Assembly: GCA_002428995.1 (NCBI GenBank)
Contig: DIYJ01000017.1
Coordinates: 124,001-188,000 of the forward strand
DNA: 64,000 bases
Direction of reading: 5' to 3'
Origin: Flavobacteriales bacterium UBA6057
GTDB taxonomy: Bacteria; Bacteroidota; Bacteroidia; Flavobacteriales_G; Salibacteraceae
The notes beneath the pieces were generated by a model. That model saw only the letters and a program-made list of their open reading frames with translations. It was not told where the DNA came from and did no database searches. Made by a program: the position numbers and the translations under genes. Position 1 is the first letter of the stretch, and the number at the start of each line of letters is the position of its first letter. This document shows positions 17,306 to 26,600 of the stretch, piece by piece.

Positions 17306-18907
17306 CTACAATTTCATTAGTCGTTGCGTGTAGTGCTGGCCCTGCGAGGAGAGCTCAATGATGTAAATACCTTGATCGAGATCGCTCAAATCCATTGAAA
17401 GGGAAGAGGAGTTCATCATGTGCTGCTTTTGCAACCTTCCTCCCAAATCATAGATTCTGACAGACACTCCTGATTTCCGATACTCTTTCTGCTGAATGGT
17501 AACCTTGTCTAAGGTAGGGTTGGGGTATACCTGAAAACCTTGGAGACCTGATTCTATGATACCTACAGGCCATGAGTCCGGGGTGTTTTCCTTCGTGGTA
17601 AAGCTCCAGACGGGTGACCATTCTGATTGTCCTCCACTGAAATTGGCTCTGACACGCCAATAGTAGGTCTGCTCTGATCCCAGGGCGGTTACGAGCTTGG
17701 TTGTTGCAGTGCTCGGGCCGTCCACGATCAATTGAGTGAAAGCAGTGTCTTCGGCCAGCTGAACATGATAGTTCACGGCATCCTGAACGCTTCCCCAAAC
17801 CAGGTTGAGCTCCATGTTCGTGTTTGCAGCATTGTCAAGTGGCGCAGATAGTGTGGGAGGATCAAACGTAGGTGTTGGGTTCACAGGGCCACTGCCCAGA
17901 TCAGCCCCGTGCGCTGAGCGAATGATGGTGCCGTTGTAGCCAAAGCTGTAAGCATAATTTGGTCCGTGGCTTACGCCTTCCAGCTCTTGTGCCGTAGGTG
18001 TGGTTTCAAGTTGCCAGGTATCTCCAGCGTCTTCCGTTTTGTAGATCGTTCCTGCATCTCCTGAAATGTAGCCGATGCTATCTGTGATGAACCGAATCTT
18101 ATCGATGTTGTCATCCAGCGTGACGTCCGTCCATGTGTTACCTCCATCATCGGTCACTTTGAGACGCTTGGAAGAGAGGCCTTCAATGGCGAATCCGCGA
18201 TCCGAGTTGATGAAGTAGGTAGACGAAATCCATTCTCCTGTGTAGAGGGAAAGGAAGTTGCTTCCTCCGTCCGTGCTTCTCAAAATCAGCCCGGCAGCAG
18301 GCCAGGAAGAGGTTACGAAAGAGAGGTAAACAGTGTCTTCATTCACAAACTGACCATCCTCCAAGAGTCCCTGATCGCTGAACAGGGGAGACCAGGTGGT
18401 ACCACCATCATTAGTTTCGAAGATTCCTGCGCTTACTGCGAATATGGAACCATAACCATAGGCCAGTCCATGTGTCTGGTCAAAGAACTCCATGCCTTTG
18501 AACCCGGTTGAAATGCCTGAAGAGTTAGCCGTGGTCCAACTCGAACCATTGTTAGGCGTGAAGTAGTGATAAGCAGCCGTTCCGGGAGGGCCATCGAAGC
18601 CAGAAACATAGGCTTTGGATGGAGCCATATAGTCAACGGTAGTGAATTGTCGGTTTGCCCAGGACTCGAAAGTCCATGTCTGCCCACCATCCGTGGTCTT
18701 GTAGATGAAGCCTTCATCGTTGTTCGTGTTTTGGCCAACAGCAAAGCCGTGATCATCATCGATGAACTCAACATCGAAGAAGAGAACCTCACTAGCTCCG
18801 GCAGGTGAAATGTTTTCCCAGGTTTGGGCAGATGGCAGGGAGTAGACGGATAATCCGATACCCAGCATTAGCCACCGTTTCATCCATTTTTTGTCAAAAT
18901 AATTCAT
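17306..18907 (-). CDS. Secreted YCF48/Asp-box propeller protein with FN3-like and T9SS sorting domains
   Basis: A 533-residue secreted protein. After a signal peptide (about 1-27) come repeated photosystem-assembly-factor (YCF48)-like blades such as KTTDGGQTWTFES, ETNDGGTTWSPLF and KTEDAGDTWQLE up to about residue 340. A fibronectin III-like domain (about 355-445, YYWRVRANFSGGQSEWSPVWSF) follows, then a T9SS type A sorting domain from about 458 (YPNPTLDKVTIQQ, RIYDLGGRL, LDQGIYIIELSSQG). A terminator follows the stop. It is a shorter cousin of the T9SS proteins at 8267 and 38716. Ligand and role are unknown. Confidence 0.9.
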   Translation of the reverse strand: MNYFDKKWMKRWLMLGIGLSVYSLPSAQTWENISPAGASEVLFFDVEFIDDDHGFAVGQNTNNDEGFIYKTTDGGQTWTFESWANRQFTTVDYMAPSKAYVSGFDGPPGTAAYHYFTPNNGSSWTTANSSGISTGFKGMEFFDQTHGLAYGYGSIFAVSAGIFETNDGGTTWSPLFSDQGLLEDGQFVNEDTVYLSFVTSSWPAAGLILRSTDGGSNFLSLYTGEWISSTYFINSDRGFAIEGLSSKRLKVTDDGGNTWTDVTLDDNIDKIRFITDSIGYISGDAGTIYKTEDAGDTWQLETTPTAQELEGVSHGPNYAYSFGYNGTIIRSAHGADLGSGPVNPTPTFDPPTLSAPLDNAANTNMELNLVWGSVQDAVNYHVQLAEDTAFTQLIVDGPSTATTKLVTALGSEQTYYWRVRANFSGGQSEWSPVWSFTTKENTPDSWPVGIIESGLQGFQVYPNPTLDKVTIQQKEYRKSGVSVRIYDLGGRLQKQHMMNSSSLSMDLSDLDQGIYIIELSSQGQHYTQRLMKL

Positions 18908-19095
18908 AGTAATGTGGATTGATGCGGATTAGACGGGGGCTTCCTCAGGGCGCGTCCTCGTTTGGGATACCATCTGGTAAAGTGGCTTGTTGAGTAAACA
19001 ATTTGACAGGTTATGTAAAGAATTTGCCACTTTGATAGATAACCTCAACATCGTAAGGGACCTTGCGTCAATTTGTAGTCCCTACACCACACCCC

Positions 19096-21051
19096 GTGAA
19101 CTACACACCCAACACTGCGCTCACTTCGGTGGCCTTTCTTTTACTGGGCGTTTTTCTGTCGTGGAAGTCATTGCTTTCCTCAGACAGTCTGCGTACAGTG
19201 AGCCCTGGTAAGGATGGGTACGACTCATCCGCCATGGCAGAAATGGTGCTTTCAGAACCTGTTCACGCCATTTCGATGCTGGAGGAGATTCAGCGGGCGG
19301 AAGGTGAGGCCGGAGAATACCTGAGGCAAAGTCAGACACTGCTTTTGCTGGCTCGGGCCTATCATCAATGTTCGAAATCCCGGCAATCAAAGCTGGCCAT
19401 CGCTCAGGCACGGCAAACGCTAAAGGAAGTATCCGCGAGCGATGAGCGAGACAGTCTCAATGTTCTGCTAACGCTGTCTGGAGCGAGAAGTGCTCTGAAA
19501 GAACGCGAAATAGAAGAGGCCACTGAGCTGCTCAATGAAGCCGTTGAAGGAATGAGCAGGGTGGATGATACCTACCTGAAGCCTCACTACTTCTACGTGA
19601 TGGGCCTGGCTGCGCATTATACCGGAGATTACAACAGGGCTGCTCAGATTTTGACAGACTGTCTTCGCGATCACAGACCCTTCATGGAAACTGATTTGAT
19701 AGCCCGGGCACATAACAACATAGGTGCAGCTTACAGTCGCTACACCGAACCTGACTCTGCTCAGTTCTATGAGGCGAAATCCATGGAGCACTACCGGGAA
19801 GCGGTGCAGTATTACAAGGAAAGCAAGAATAAATATGGCCTCGGAATCGTGCTCTGCAATATTGCCATTCATTACATGGATGGGGGACAGGTGGACACTG
19901 CAATGGCATTGTATGCCCAGTCCTGTGAGTTGATGCGTGCCGTACCCAATCCTGCGGGATTAGCCTTTACCATGACCAACCAGGCCATTTCGATAAGAGA
20001 TCTCGGTCAAAAAGAAGAAGCCCTGGTCATGATGGATAGCGCGGAGCACTTTGCCCGGGTGGGAAGGGATCCCGCTCTATTGGCGAGGATCTTGACGGAG
20101 CAAAGTGAACTGCAAGCGAACTTAAATCGCTATGATCGGGCTTATGAAAAGCTATTGCAAGCCTCTTCTTTACGGGATAGTCTGGGGCTTAATGCGCTGG
20201 ACGTGACCATGGAAAGGACCAACACCGAATTCCTGCTCGAAAGGGCAGATACCAAGGCTCAGGGCATGGAACAAATGCTGAAGCTTCGGGCCGTGGCGCA
20301 ACGAACGGAACGATTGGCGCTGGTAGCCGTCATCATTTTTTTGCTGTCGCTGGCAGCACTCATCTATTTCATCCTGCAAAACCGTTTGCTGCAAAAGGCA
20401 CGGTCGGTTTCCAACCTCCGGTACAAAATGCTGATGTCTGAGTTGAATCCTCATTTTGTGTTCAATGCCTTGAATTCCATCCAAAACTTTGTGCTGCACG
20501 GAGATAAAATGGACAGTTACTCCTACATCTCCAAATTCAGCAAACTCGTCCGCTATTCGCTCCGTCATCATTCAGATGACTATGCCACCCTTGAATCAGA
20601 GTTGGACAATGTGAGGAGTTATATAACGCTTGAATTGCTTCGTGCCAGCCAACCTGTGGATTTGGAGGTTCATGTGGATGAAGACATCAACCCAGCGGAA
20701 GTGAACATCCCGGCTATGGTTCTCCAAATCCTTGTAGAGAATGCCCTTTGGCATGGACTGGCACCCAAAAAGGACAAGGGCAAGCTTTGGATTCTCAGTC
20801 AGCGCTCCGGTTCATTGCTCCGACTCATCGTAGCCGATAACGGCATTGGGATGGTCGCCTCAGAAAGACTCAAGGCGCAGGAGCGTCCAGATCATCAGTC
20901 GCGTGGGCTCGATCTGGTGAAATCCAAAATCGAACTTTTAAACCGTGGAAGATCCGGTAAACTGAAGCTCACCATTCGGGATGGTGTTTTTCACAGTGCC
21001 AAGGAAGCCTCCGGAACCACCGCAATCCTTCATATTCCGCTCAATGCATAA
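19096..21051 (+). CDS. TPR-containing LytS-like sensor histidine kinase
   Basis: A 651-residue sensor kinase from the GTG at 19096; a TTG at 19063 would add eleven residues. A membrane segment or signal anchor (TSVAFLLLGVFLSWKSLL) opens the protein, about eight TPR-like helical repeats follow (60-390) and would lie outside the membrane, then a transmembrane helix (about 406-428), a coiled coil and the kinase core. NPHFVFNALNSIQNFVLHG contains the phospho-acceptor His453; the ATPase has LQILVENALWHG and DNGIGM. The reading frame overlaps the regulator gene by eight bases. This TPR-His_kinase-LytTR layout is frequent in Bacteroidota; the signal sensed is not known. Confidence 0.9.
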   Translation: MNYTPNTALTSVAFLLLGVFLSWKSLLSSDSLRTVSPGKDGYDSSAMAEMVLSEPVHAISMLEEIQRAEGEAGEYLRQSQTLLLLARAYHQCSKSRQSKLAIAQARQTLKEVSASDERDSLNVLLTLSGARSALKEREIEEATELLNEAVEGMSRVDDTYLKPHYFYVMGLAAHYTGDYNRAAQILTDCLRDHRPFMETDLIARAHNNIGAAYSRYTEPDSAQFYEAKSMEHYREAVQYYKESKNKYGLGIVLCNIAIHYMDGGQVDTAMALYAQSCELMRAVPNPAGLAFTMTNQAISIRDLGQKEEALVMMDSAEHFARVGRDPALLARILTEQSELQANLNRYDRAYEKLLQASSLRDSLGLNALDVTMERTNTEFLLERADTKAQGMEQMLKLRAVAQRTERLALVAVIIFLLSLAALIYFILQNRLLQKARSVSNLRYKMLMSELNPHFVFNALNSIQNFVLHGDKMDSYSYISKFSKLVRYSLRHHSDDYATLESELDNVRSYITLELLRASQPVDLEVHVDEDINPAEVNIPAMVLQILVENALWHGLAPKKDKGKLWILSQRSGSLLRLIVADNGIGMVASERLKAQERPDHQSRGLDLVKSKIELLNRGRSGKLKLTIRDGVFHSAKEASGTTAILHIPLNA

Positions 21052-21820
21052 CATCCAAACAAGTCAGGAAATAAGGACTTTGATCATTGATGATGAACAG
21101 CGCGCACGCCAGAATCTGCAATCATTGATCAAATACCATTTGCCTACTGTGAAGGTGATCGGAGAGGCCGAAGACATCTATCGCGCCCAATTTTTGGTAG
21201 AGGAACTGCGTCCGGATCTACTCTTTCTCGATATCCAGATGCCGGGCGGTAACGGGTTCCAGCTGTTGGAGGCGCTTTCCAAGAGAGACATGCGTGTGAT
21301 TTTTGTGACGGCTCATGAGAACTACGCCATCCAGGCGATTCGTGCAGGAGCGCATGACTATCTTCTGAAACCAGTAGACATTGAAGAGTTGATCGATGCG
21401 GTGGACGGTTTGGATAAGCTATTGAAGCCAGGAACCGAAGCTAACTTGGTGGGCAGTGACCAACCAAATGAATACACCGGGTACGAACGATTCATTCTTC
21501 AGACCACCTCCGGTTTCAGAATTGTTGAATTGAATGACATTGTGCGGTTAGAAGGCGATGGTGGGTACACCACCTTTCACTTTGCTTCTGGAGAGCGGGT
21601 TACAGAGACAAAAACGCTCAAGTTCTTTGATGCCATGATGCCAGAAGGTGTATTCCTTCGATGCTTCCAGTCTCATGTGATCAACCTGAATCACGTGGTA
21701 GAGTACCAGCGTGGCCGGGGCGGAAAGGTGAAGATGAGCGATGGTGCGCTGCTCAGGGTCTCGCGCGACCGGAAGGACGATCTCATTGCCGCCATGCAGG
21801 AGCGATTGCGGAAGCTTTGA
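21044..21820 (+). CDS. LytTR-family response regulator
   Basis: A 258-residue regulator. The receiver domain (about 9-130) has IIDDEQRAR, phospho-acceptor Asp63 in FLDIQMPGGNG, VTAHE and YLLKPVD. The LytTR DNA-binding domain (about 160-256) starts with RFILQTTSGFRIVELNDIVRLEGDGGYTTF. Its ATG lies inside the kinase gene (eight-base overlap), so it is the cognate partner. The start at 21044 is chosen over an upstream in-frame start within the kinase because the receiver begins right after it. It is a paralogue of the regulator at 3908-4660. Confidence 0.93.
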   Translation: MHNIQTSQEIRTLIIDDEQRARQNLQSLIKYHLPTVKVIGEAEDIYRAQFLVEELRPDLLFLDIQMPGGNGFQLLEALSKRDMRVIFVTAHENYAIQAIRAGAHDYLLKPVDIEELIDAVDGLDKLLKPGTEANLVGSDQPNEYTGYERFILQTTSGFRIVELNDIVRLEGDGGYTTFHFASGERVTETKTLKFFDAMMPEGVFLRCFQSHVINLNHVVEYQRGRGGKVKMSDGALLRVSRDRKDDLIAAMQERLRKL

Positions 21821-21825
21821 CAGCG

Positions 21826-22740
21826 CTACGGAGCCTCATCAAAGCGCATCAGGTCATTGAATTGCACCACTTCAAATTCCGGGGCTGATTCGAACAGTTC
21901 ATCAAGAATCCACTTGTGAGCGCCACCGTAAATGATGAGGAGGTTTTGATCTCCATCTTCCATCAGGTTTTTTGCATTCGCAAAGAGTCTGGAGTTTCTG
22001 CGATACCAACGCCCGAGCAAGTCCGCTCCCAGGTAAGCATCACCATGGCCCACATTAACGATGCCGGTGGTCCAGAGCTGTTTTGATCTTACCAGGTTCT
22101 GTTTGCTGTTCAGAATATGCAGATACTCCAGCAAGCTCAAGTGACGCTGGATGGTGTCCATGAAGGTGTTGTAGCGATTGTTTTCAGCATCGTAGGCTTC
22201 CCAAAGGCCGATGTGTCCAATGCTATCTGCATAGGCATACCAGTCATCAATGGCGTTTATGTTATCAGGAAAGGGTGGATTGTTGTCAATGCAATAGACT
22301 CGCTCATGTCCCAGCGCCTTGGCCAATGGAAAACCTATCTGGAAGGCCTCGTTTTTCCCGAGTTCGTAGCTTCCTTCGAGATAAGCCTGGTAAAGCGAAT
22401 CCAGCACGGGTTGAACGTCCGGGCGCCATTCTACTGCAATCCGCGAAGGGCGAAAGGCTTCCAGTTTCGACAGAATTTCCCGGAGTTGCTGCTGATTCGA
22501 TTCTGTGTTGATGTCAATGTGATTTTTCGCCACAACATCGCTGCCGTCCCGTGACCGATCAAAATGGAATACACCAAGGGTAAGCACCTCGTGTGTAGGT
22601 GTAACCTCAATCGCTGGAAAATGCTGAAAGGCTTTGTTTACTGGTCCGATCTCTTTTGGAGTTTCCGGTGAAGGTGCTGGTGACTGACAAGCCGATAGGT
22701 ACAGAGCCAGAAAGAGCCCGAAGGCATAGAGTGTTTTCAT
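21826..22740 (-). CDS. DUF5694-like lipoprotein (TraB/Tiki-superfamily-like)
   Basis: A 304-residue predicted lipoprotein with lipobox LSAC (Cys18). The mature part has VLTLGVFHFDRS near residue 55, RPSRIAVEWRPDVQPVLDSLY near 95 and IIYGGAHKWILDELFE near the end; these resemble the GxxH and terminal GxxH motifs of the TraB/GumN/Tiki-like (DUF5694) superfamily, in which the conserved His and Glu are thought to form a metalloprotease-like centre. Assignment is from motifs only and catalysis is unproven. It is tail to tail with the LytTR regulator (five bases between stops). Confidence 0.75.
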   Translation of the reverse strand: MKTLYAFGLFLALYLSACQSPAPSPETPKEIGPVNKAFQHFPAIEVTPTHEVLTLGVFHFDRSRDGSDVVAKNHIDINTESNQQQLREILSKLEAFRPSRIAVEWRPDVQPVLDSLYQAYLEGSYELGKNEAFQIGFPLAKALGHERVYCIDNNPPFPDNINAIDDWYAYADSIGHIGLWEAYDAENNRYNTFMDTIQRHLSLLEYLHILNSKQNLVRSKQLWTTGIVNVGHGDAYLGADLLGRWYRRNSRLFANAKNLMEDGDQNLLIIYGGAHKWILDELFESAPEFEVVQFNDLMRFDEAP

Positions 22741-22943
22741 AAATCACTGCGTTTACGTTGCAAAGTGGGAAGACCCGAATGAAAGATCGAACTCTTACGA
22801 AGATTTACCGGTCATGGTCCGAGTCGTTTATCCATTGGTCGCCTTCTTTACACAATTTGCCAACGGCATTTACCCGGATCTATCATGAACGCCCTGGTTT
22901 TACAAGAGGTTGGGGAGTTTTTTGGTGTGTAGTGCCTTTTGAA

Positions 22944-22986
22944 GGATCGGAGAATAATTGTCAGGGATCGGAGAATGATGCGTCAG
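22944..22986 (+). repeat. Two 21-base direct repeats upstream of the secreted YceI gene
   Basis: GGATCGGAGAAT occurs at 22944-22955 and again at 22965-22976, and the following bases (about ATTGTCA and ATGCGTCA) are similar. The 21-base period is two helical turns, so both copies face the same side of the DNA, as expected for a regulator site. They end about 12 bases upstream of the -33 element. Confidence 0.6.
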
Positions 22987-22997
22987 TGTACAGACGA

Positions 22998-23028
22998 TTT
23001 ACAAGGAAAAGATCAAAAGCTATTTTTG
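22998..23028 (+). promoter_or_regulatory. Bacteroidota-type promoter of the secreted YceI gene
   Basis: TTTA (22998-23001), 19 bases of spacer, then TATTTTTG (23021-23028): a three-of-four match to the TTTG -33 box at exact spacing and a perfect TAnnTTTG -7 box. The ATG is 17 bases further on. Confidence 0.65.
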
Positions 23029-23045
23029 TAGATCACTCAACTACC

Positions 23046-23606
23046 ATGAAATCTGCGAGCTCCGTTATCATCGTTTTGGCGGCCTGCATTCTGAGCCTTG
23101 GGCTAAGACCGGTCGCAAGTATTTACCTCACTAATTCCGGTTGGGTTCATTTCACCTCTGATGCTCCCCTTGAACTCATAGAAGCCGAGAACAGCCGGGT
23201 AGGTGTGGTGGTAGATACGGAGAAACGCACGGTGGCCATGAAAGTGCCGGTCATTGGATTTGACGGCTTCAACAGCGAGCTTCAGAAAGAGCATTTCTAT
23301 GAAAACTACATGGAATCGGAAATGTACCCCAAGGGAACCTTTACCGGGAAGATCATAGAAGATGTGGACCTCTCGAAACCTGGAACTTATAAGATCAGGG
23401 CAAAGGGAATGCTCAATATTCACGGAGTAGAGAAGGAGCGTATCATTCCTGGAGCCATTACTGTGGGTAGCGGTAAGCTTTCTATCCGCTCCAACTTTGA
23501 GGTTCCACTCGAGGATCATGATATCACCATCCCGAAAATCGTCAACCAAAAGATTGCCGAGGTCATCATCGTAGAAGTGAAGGCCGAACTCAAACCCAAG
23601 AATTAA
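23046..23606 (+). CDS. Secreted YceI family protein
   Basis: A 186-residue periplasmic protein with an N-terminal signal peptide (MKSASSVIIVLAACILSLGL). The YceI lipocalin-like barrel follows, with SGWVHFTSDAPLELIEAENSRVGVVVDTEKRTVAM, then GFDGFNSELQKEHFYENYMESEMYPKGTF and GMLNIHGVEKERIIPG. YceI proteins bind amphiphilic or isoprenoid-like ligands. Compared with the usual NDxHLxS/DFF pattern this one has KEHFYENYMESEMYPK, the divergent Bacteroidota variant. The start at 23046 is fixed by the signal peptide and promoter. A second, cytosolic YceI is encoded at 29766-30299. The SpoIIE gene starts ten bases downstream and may be co-transcribed. Confidence 0.88.
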   Translation: MKSASSVIIVLAACILSLGLRPVASIYLTNSGWVHFTSDAPLELIEAENSRVGVVVDTEKRTVAMKVPVIGFDGFNSELQKEHFYENYMESEMYPKGTFTGKIIEDVDLSKPGTYKIRAKGMLNIHGVEKERIIPGAITVGSGKLSIRSNFEVPLEDHDITIPKIVNQKIAEVIIVEVKAELKPKN

Positions 23607-23616
23607 GCTTCAATCC

Positions 23617-26600
23617 GTGCGTCCTTATCCATCCATAGGTCGTGCATCGGCCGGACTGCTGTTCGCCCTGCTTTTTTTCCTTCCAGCCCTCCGTTCACAA
23701 ACCCCGCTGTTTGATGCTTTCAACCTCGGTGAGGGAAAAAAAACCTTACGGGTTCAAGCTGTTGCCCAGGATGAGCGTCACCGACTCTACTTTGGAACCA
23801 ACGATGGATTGGTCCGCTATGATGGTCTGAATTACGAACCCATTGAGATTTGTGACTCAATTCCGAAGCATTCGGTCACCGCACTTCTCTGGCATGACAA
23901 AGAATTATGGATTGGAGGAGCAAAGGGGCAACTCTTTCGTTTGGGTGAGAACGGTTCCAGCATTACGCTCCACAAGGATTCTTCCCTGACCAGTGCTCGT
24001 ATTTCTGACATCCTTGCTTTTGAGGATCGCGTGTTCATCGGAACGTATGGAGATGGAGTCTACCTGTTCCACGATAGTGCGTTGACCCATATCAATACCA
24101 CCAATGGTTTAGGAGACGATTATACCTATGATCTTGCGGTACACGGAGATGTGATCTGGGTGGGGACGGATGCCGGAATCACAGCCTTGAATGCCGATGG
24201 AAGCGTCCGCGGTTTGGTCAGCATGAAAAACGGATTGCCTGACAACATTGTGAAGTCGATTCAACCGCTGGATGAGGAATGGTTAGCTCTTGGAACGCAT
24301 GATTTAGGAGTGTGTCGCTTTAATACGGTCACACAGGAGTTTCTGATCCTGTACACCAGCGAAAACCCCTGGGAACATGGGACGATTGAATCGATGGTTT
24401 TGGGCGAGGGCAACTCTCTTTGGATTGGTACGAAGTCCAGTGGTTTGCTGCATCTCCAATATGCCGGGGATGGTATTCAAACGCGCGCTTTCAGTGAGAT
24501 CAACGGACTGGGGTCGAATAGAATCAACACGCTATTCAAGGATGCCGAGGAGAGTATTTGGATCGGTAATTCAAATGGTGTAACACTCTACCGTGGTGGC
24601 TCTTTTGAATACCTCACACAAAGCGATGGCCTGCCTGGGGCCAATATCTATGATGTGCTGGAAGATCGTGACGGCAACTATTGGTTTGCCAGTGAAGAAG
24701 GTGTCATCAGGTTTTCCTACGGTCCCTCAGGTCAGGGATTGATCAGCACCTTCCTTTCCACTGAGGATGGAGGACAGGCTCAGGTGGTTTCGTTGTTTGA
24801 AGATGATGCCGGCATCATTTGGATGGGAACCTACGGGAGTGGACTTTACTACCTGTCTCCAGGTTCCAGCGAAATTCGATCGATTGGCGCTGACGATGGT
24901 CTAACAAACTCCAACGTTCTGGATATTGCCAGTGATCCTGAAGGTGGAGTTTGGCTGGCGACCCTTGGTGGTGGTGTGGTTCACTTTGAATGGGAATATG
25001 GCGGCTCCATGGTGGATGAGCTCGATATCTATGCAGAGGTTGGCAGCAACTACATCTACACCGTTTTCCTGGACAGCAAAGGCACGCTTTGGATCGGCAC
25101 AGACGGTGCGGGCCTGGCGGTGTATGACACGAAGGGAGAATACTTCAAACCCGCTCCTGAGGGACCACTGGCGAGCGCTTCCATCTATGCCATTACGGAA
25201 GATGAGGATGGAGGAATGTGGTTTGCGACCGCAGAATCAGGGCTGTTCAGATATGCACAGGGCGCATTTACAAAATGGGACGAGAAGAGAGGTGTCAGAA
25301 GTGACTTCATTTCAGGCTTGAAAACCGGTGGTGACGGTGAGGTCTACGCCATTCATTCCTACGGAGTGGATGTGCTGGAGAAAGGAATGGATATGTTCAA
25401 GGGACACAGCAGCGAGATGAAAGGGTTCAACTTCGAGCCGAACCTCAATGCCGTTCACTATTGCAGAGGACATATCTGGATCGGTACAGAGTCAGGTGCC
25501 GTGAAGTTTGAATGCGATCATTCAGGTGGTGATACCATTACACCGAAAGTGGCGCTCACCGGTCTCCGCGTGCTTTATGAAAAGCAATCACTGGAATCCG
25601 GTCAGAGCTTTGATTACAGCGAAAACCACTTCGTATTTGACTACAAAGGAATCTGGATGAAAGCTCCTGAACGTGTCATCTACAAATACAAGTTGGAGGG
25701 CTTCGACATGCAATGGTCATTCCCGACTCAAACTCAGGTAGCTACCTATTCCAGTCTTCCTCCCGGAGAATATACCTTCAAGGTGGTGGCGAGCAACGGA
25801 AATGGCAGTTGGAGCGAGGAGACGGCTTCATCATACAGCTTTGTTATTCTTCGCCCTTTTTGGATGCAGTGGTGGTTTTATGCGCTGCTGGTGCTGCTTT
25901 TGGGCGCTGGTATCACTTTGTTCATTCGCTGGAGAACCCAGCGACTGATCCTGGAAAAGCAGAGGCTGGAAGACGAGGTTGAAAAGCGCACCGTTGAGAT
26001 ACGGGAGCAAAAAGATATCATCGAGGCTAAGAGTGAAGAAATACTCTCGAGCATCAATTATGCCCGAAGGATCCAGGAGGCCATTCTACCTCCGATGAAG
26101 CTTGTGAAGGAGTCGCTGCCTAACAGCTTTGTCCTTTACAAACCCAAAGACATTGTAGCAGGTGACTTCTATTGGATGAACCAGTCGAAGGAGGAAAACA
26201 GTGATTACGATCTCATCCATTTTGCGGCAGCTGACTGCACAGGGCATGGAGTGCCCGGAGCGATGGTCAGCGTGGTGTGCAGCAATGCGCTGAATCGTGC
26301 GGCCCGCGAGTTTGGCTTGTGCAGACCTGCTGATGTTCTTGATAAGGTCTTGGAGCTTGTGGTGGCCCGGTTTACAAAGTCTGCCGAGGTAAAGGATGGA
26401 ATGGACGTAGCACTTTGTGCTTACACTCCTGCTACCAAAAAGCTGGAATACGCGGGTGCTCAAAATCCACTCTGGATCGTTACCAAGCGCGATTTAGGCT
26501 CGGAAGGCTTCAACATACATCCCGATCAACCGGCTGATGGAAGCAGTTTCAGGCTTTATGAGATCAAGGCTGACAAACAGCCCATTGGCAGATACACGGA

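Larger units (their letters stand above)
22741..23045. other. 305-base intergenic region with tandem repeat and promoter
   Basis: No gene is seen here. It separates the divergent DUF5694 lipoprotein and YceI genes and contains two direct repeats and a -33/-7 promoter described separately. A reading frame extends upstream of YceI through this stretch but lacks coding character and a signal peptide. Confidence 0.6.

Noticed and set aside
18987..19211. Separate small gene ahead of the TPR histidine kinase
   Set aside because: It overlaps the kinase's signal-anchor region in another frame and has no independent coding support.
22758..23045. N-terminal extension of the secreted YceI frame
   Set aside because: It would place 96 residues of unlike composition before a clear signal peptide, across a promoter and tandem repeats.
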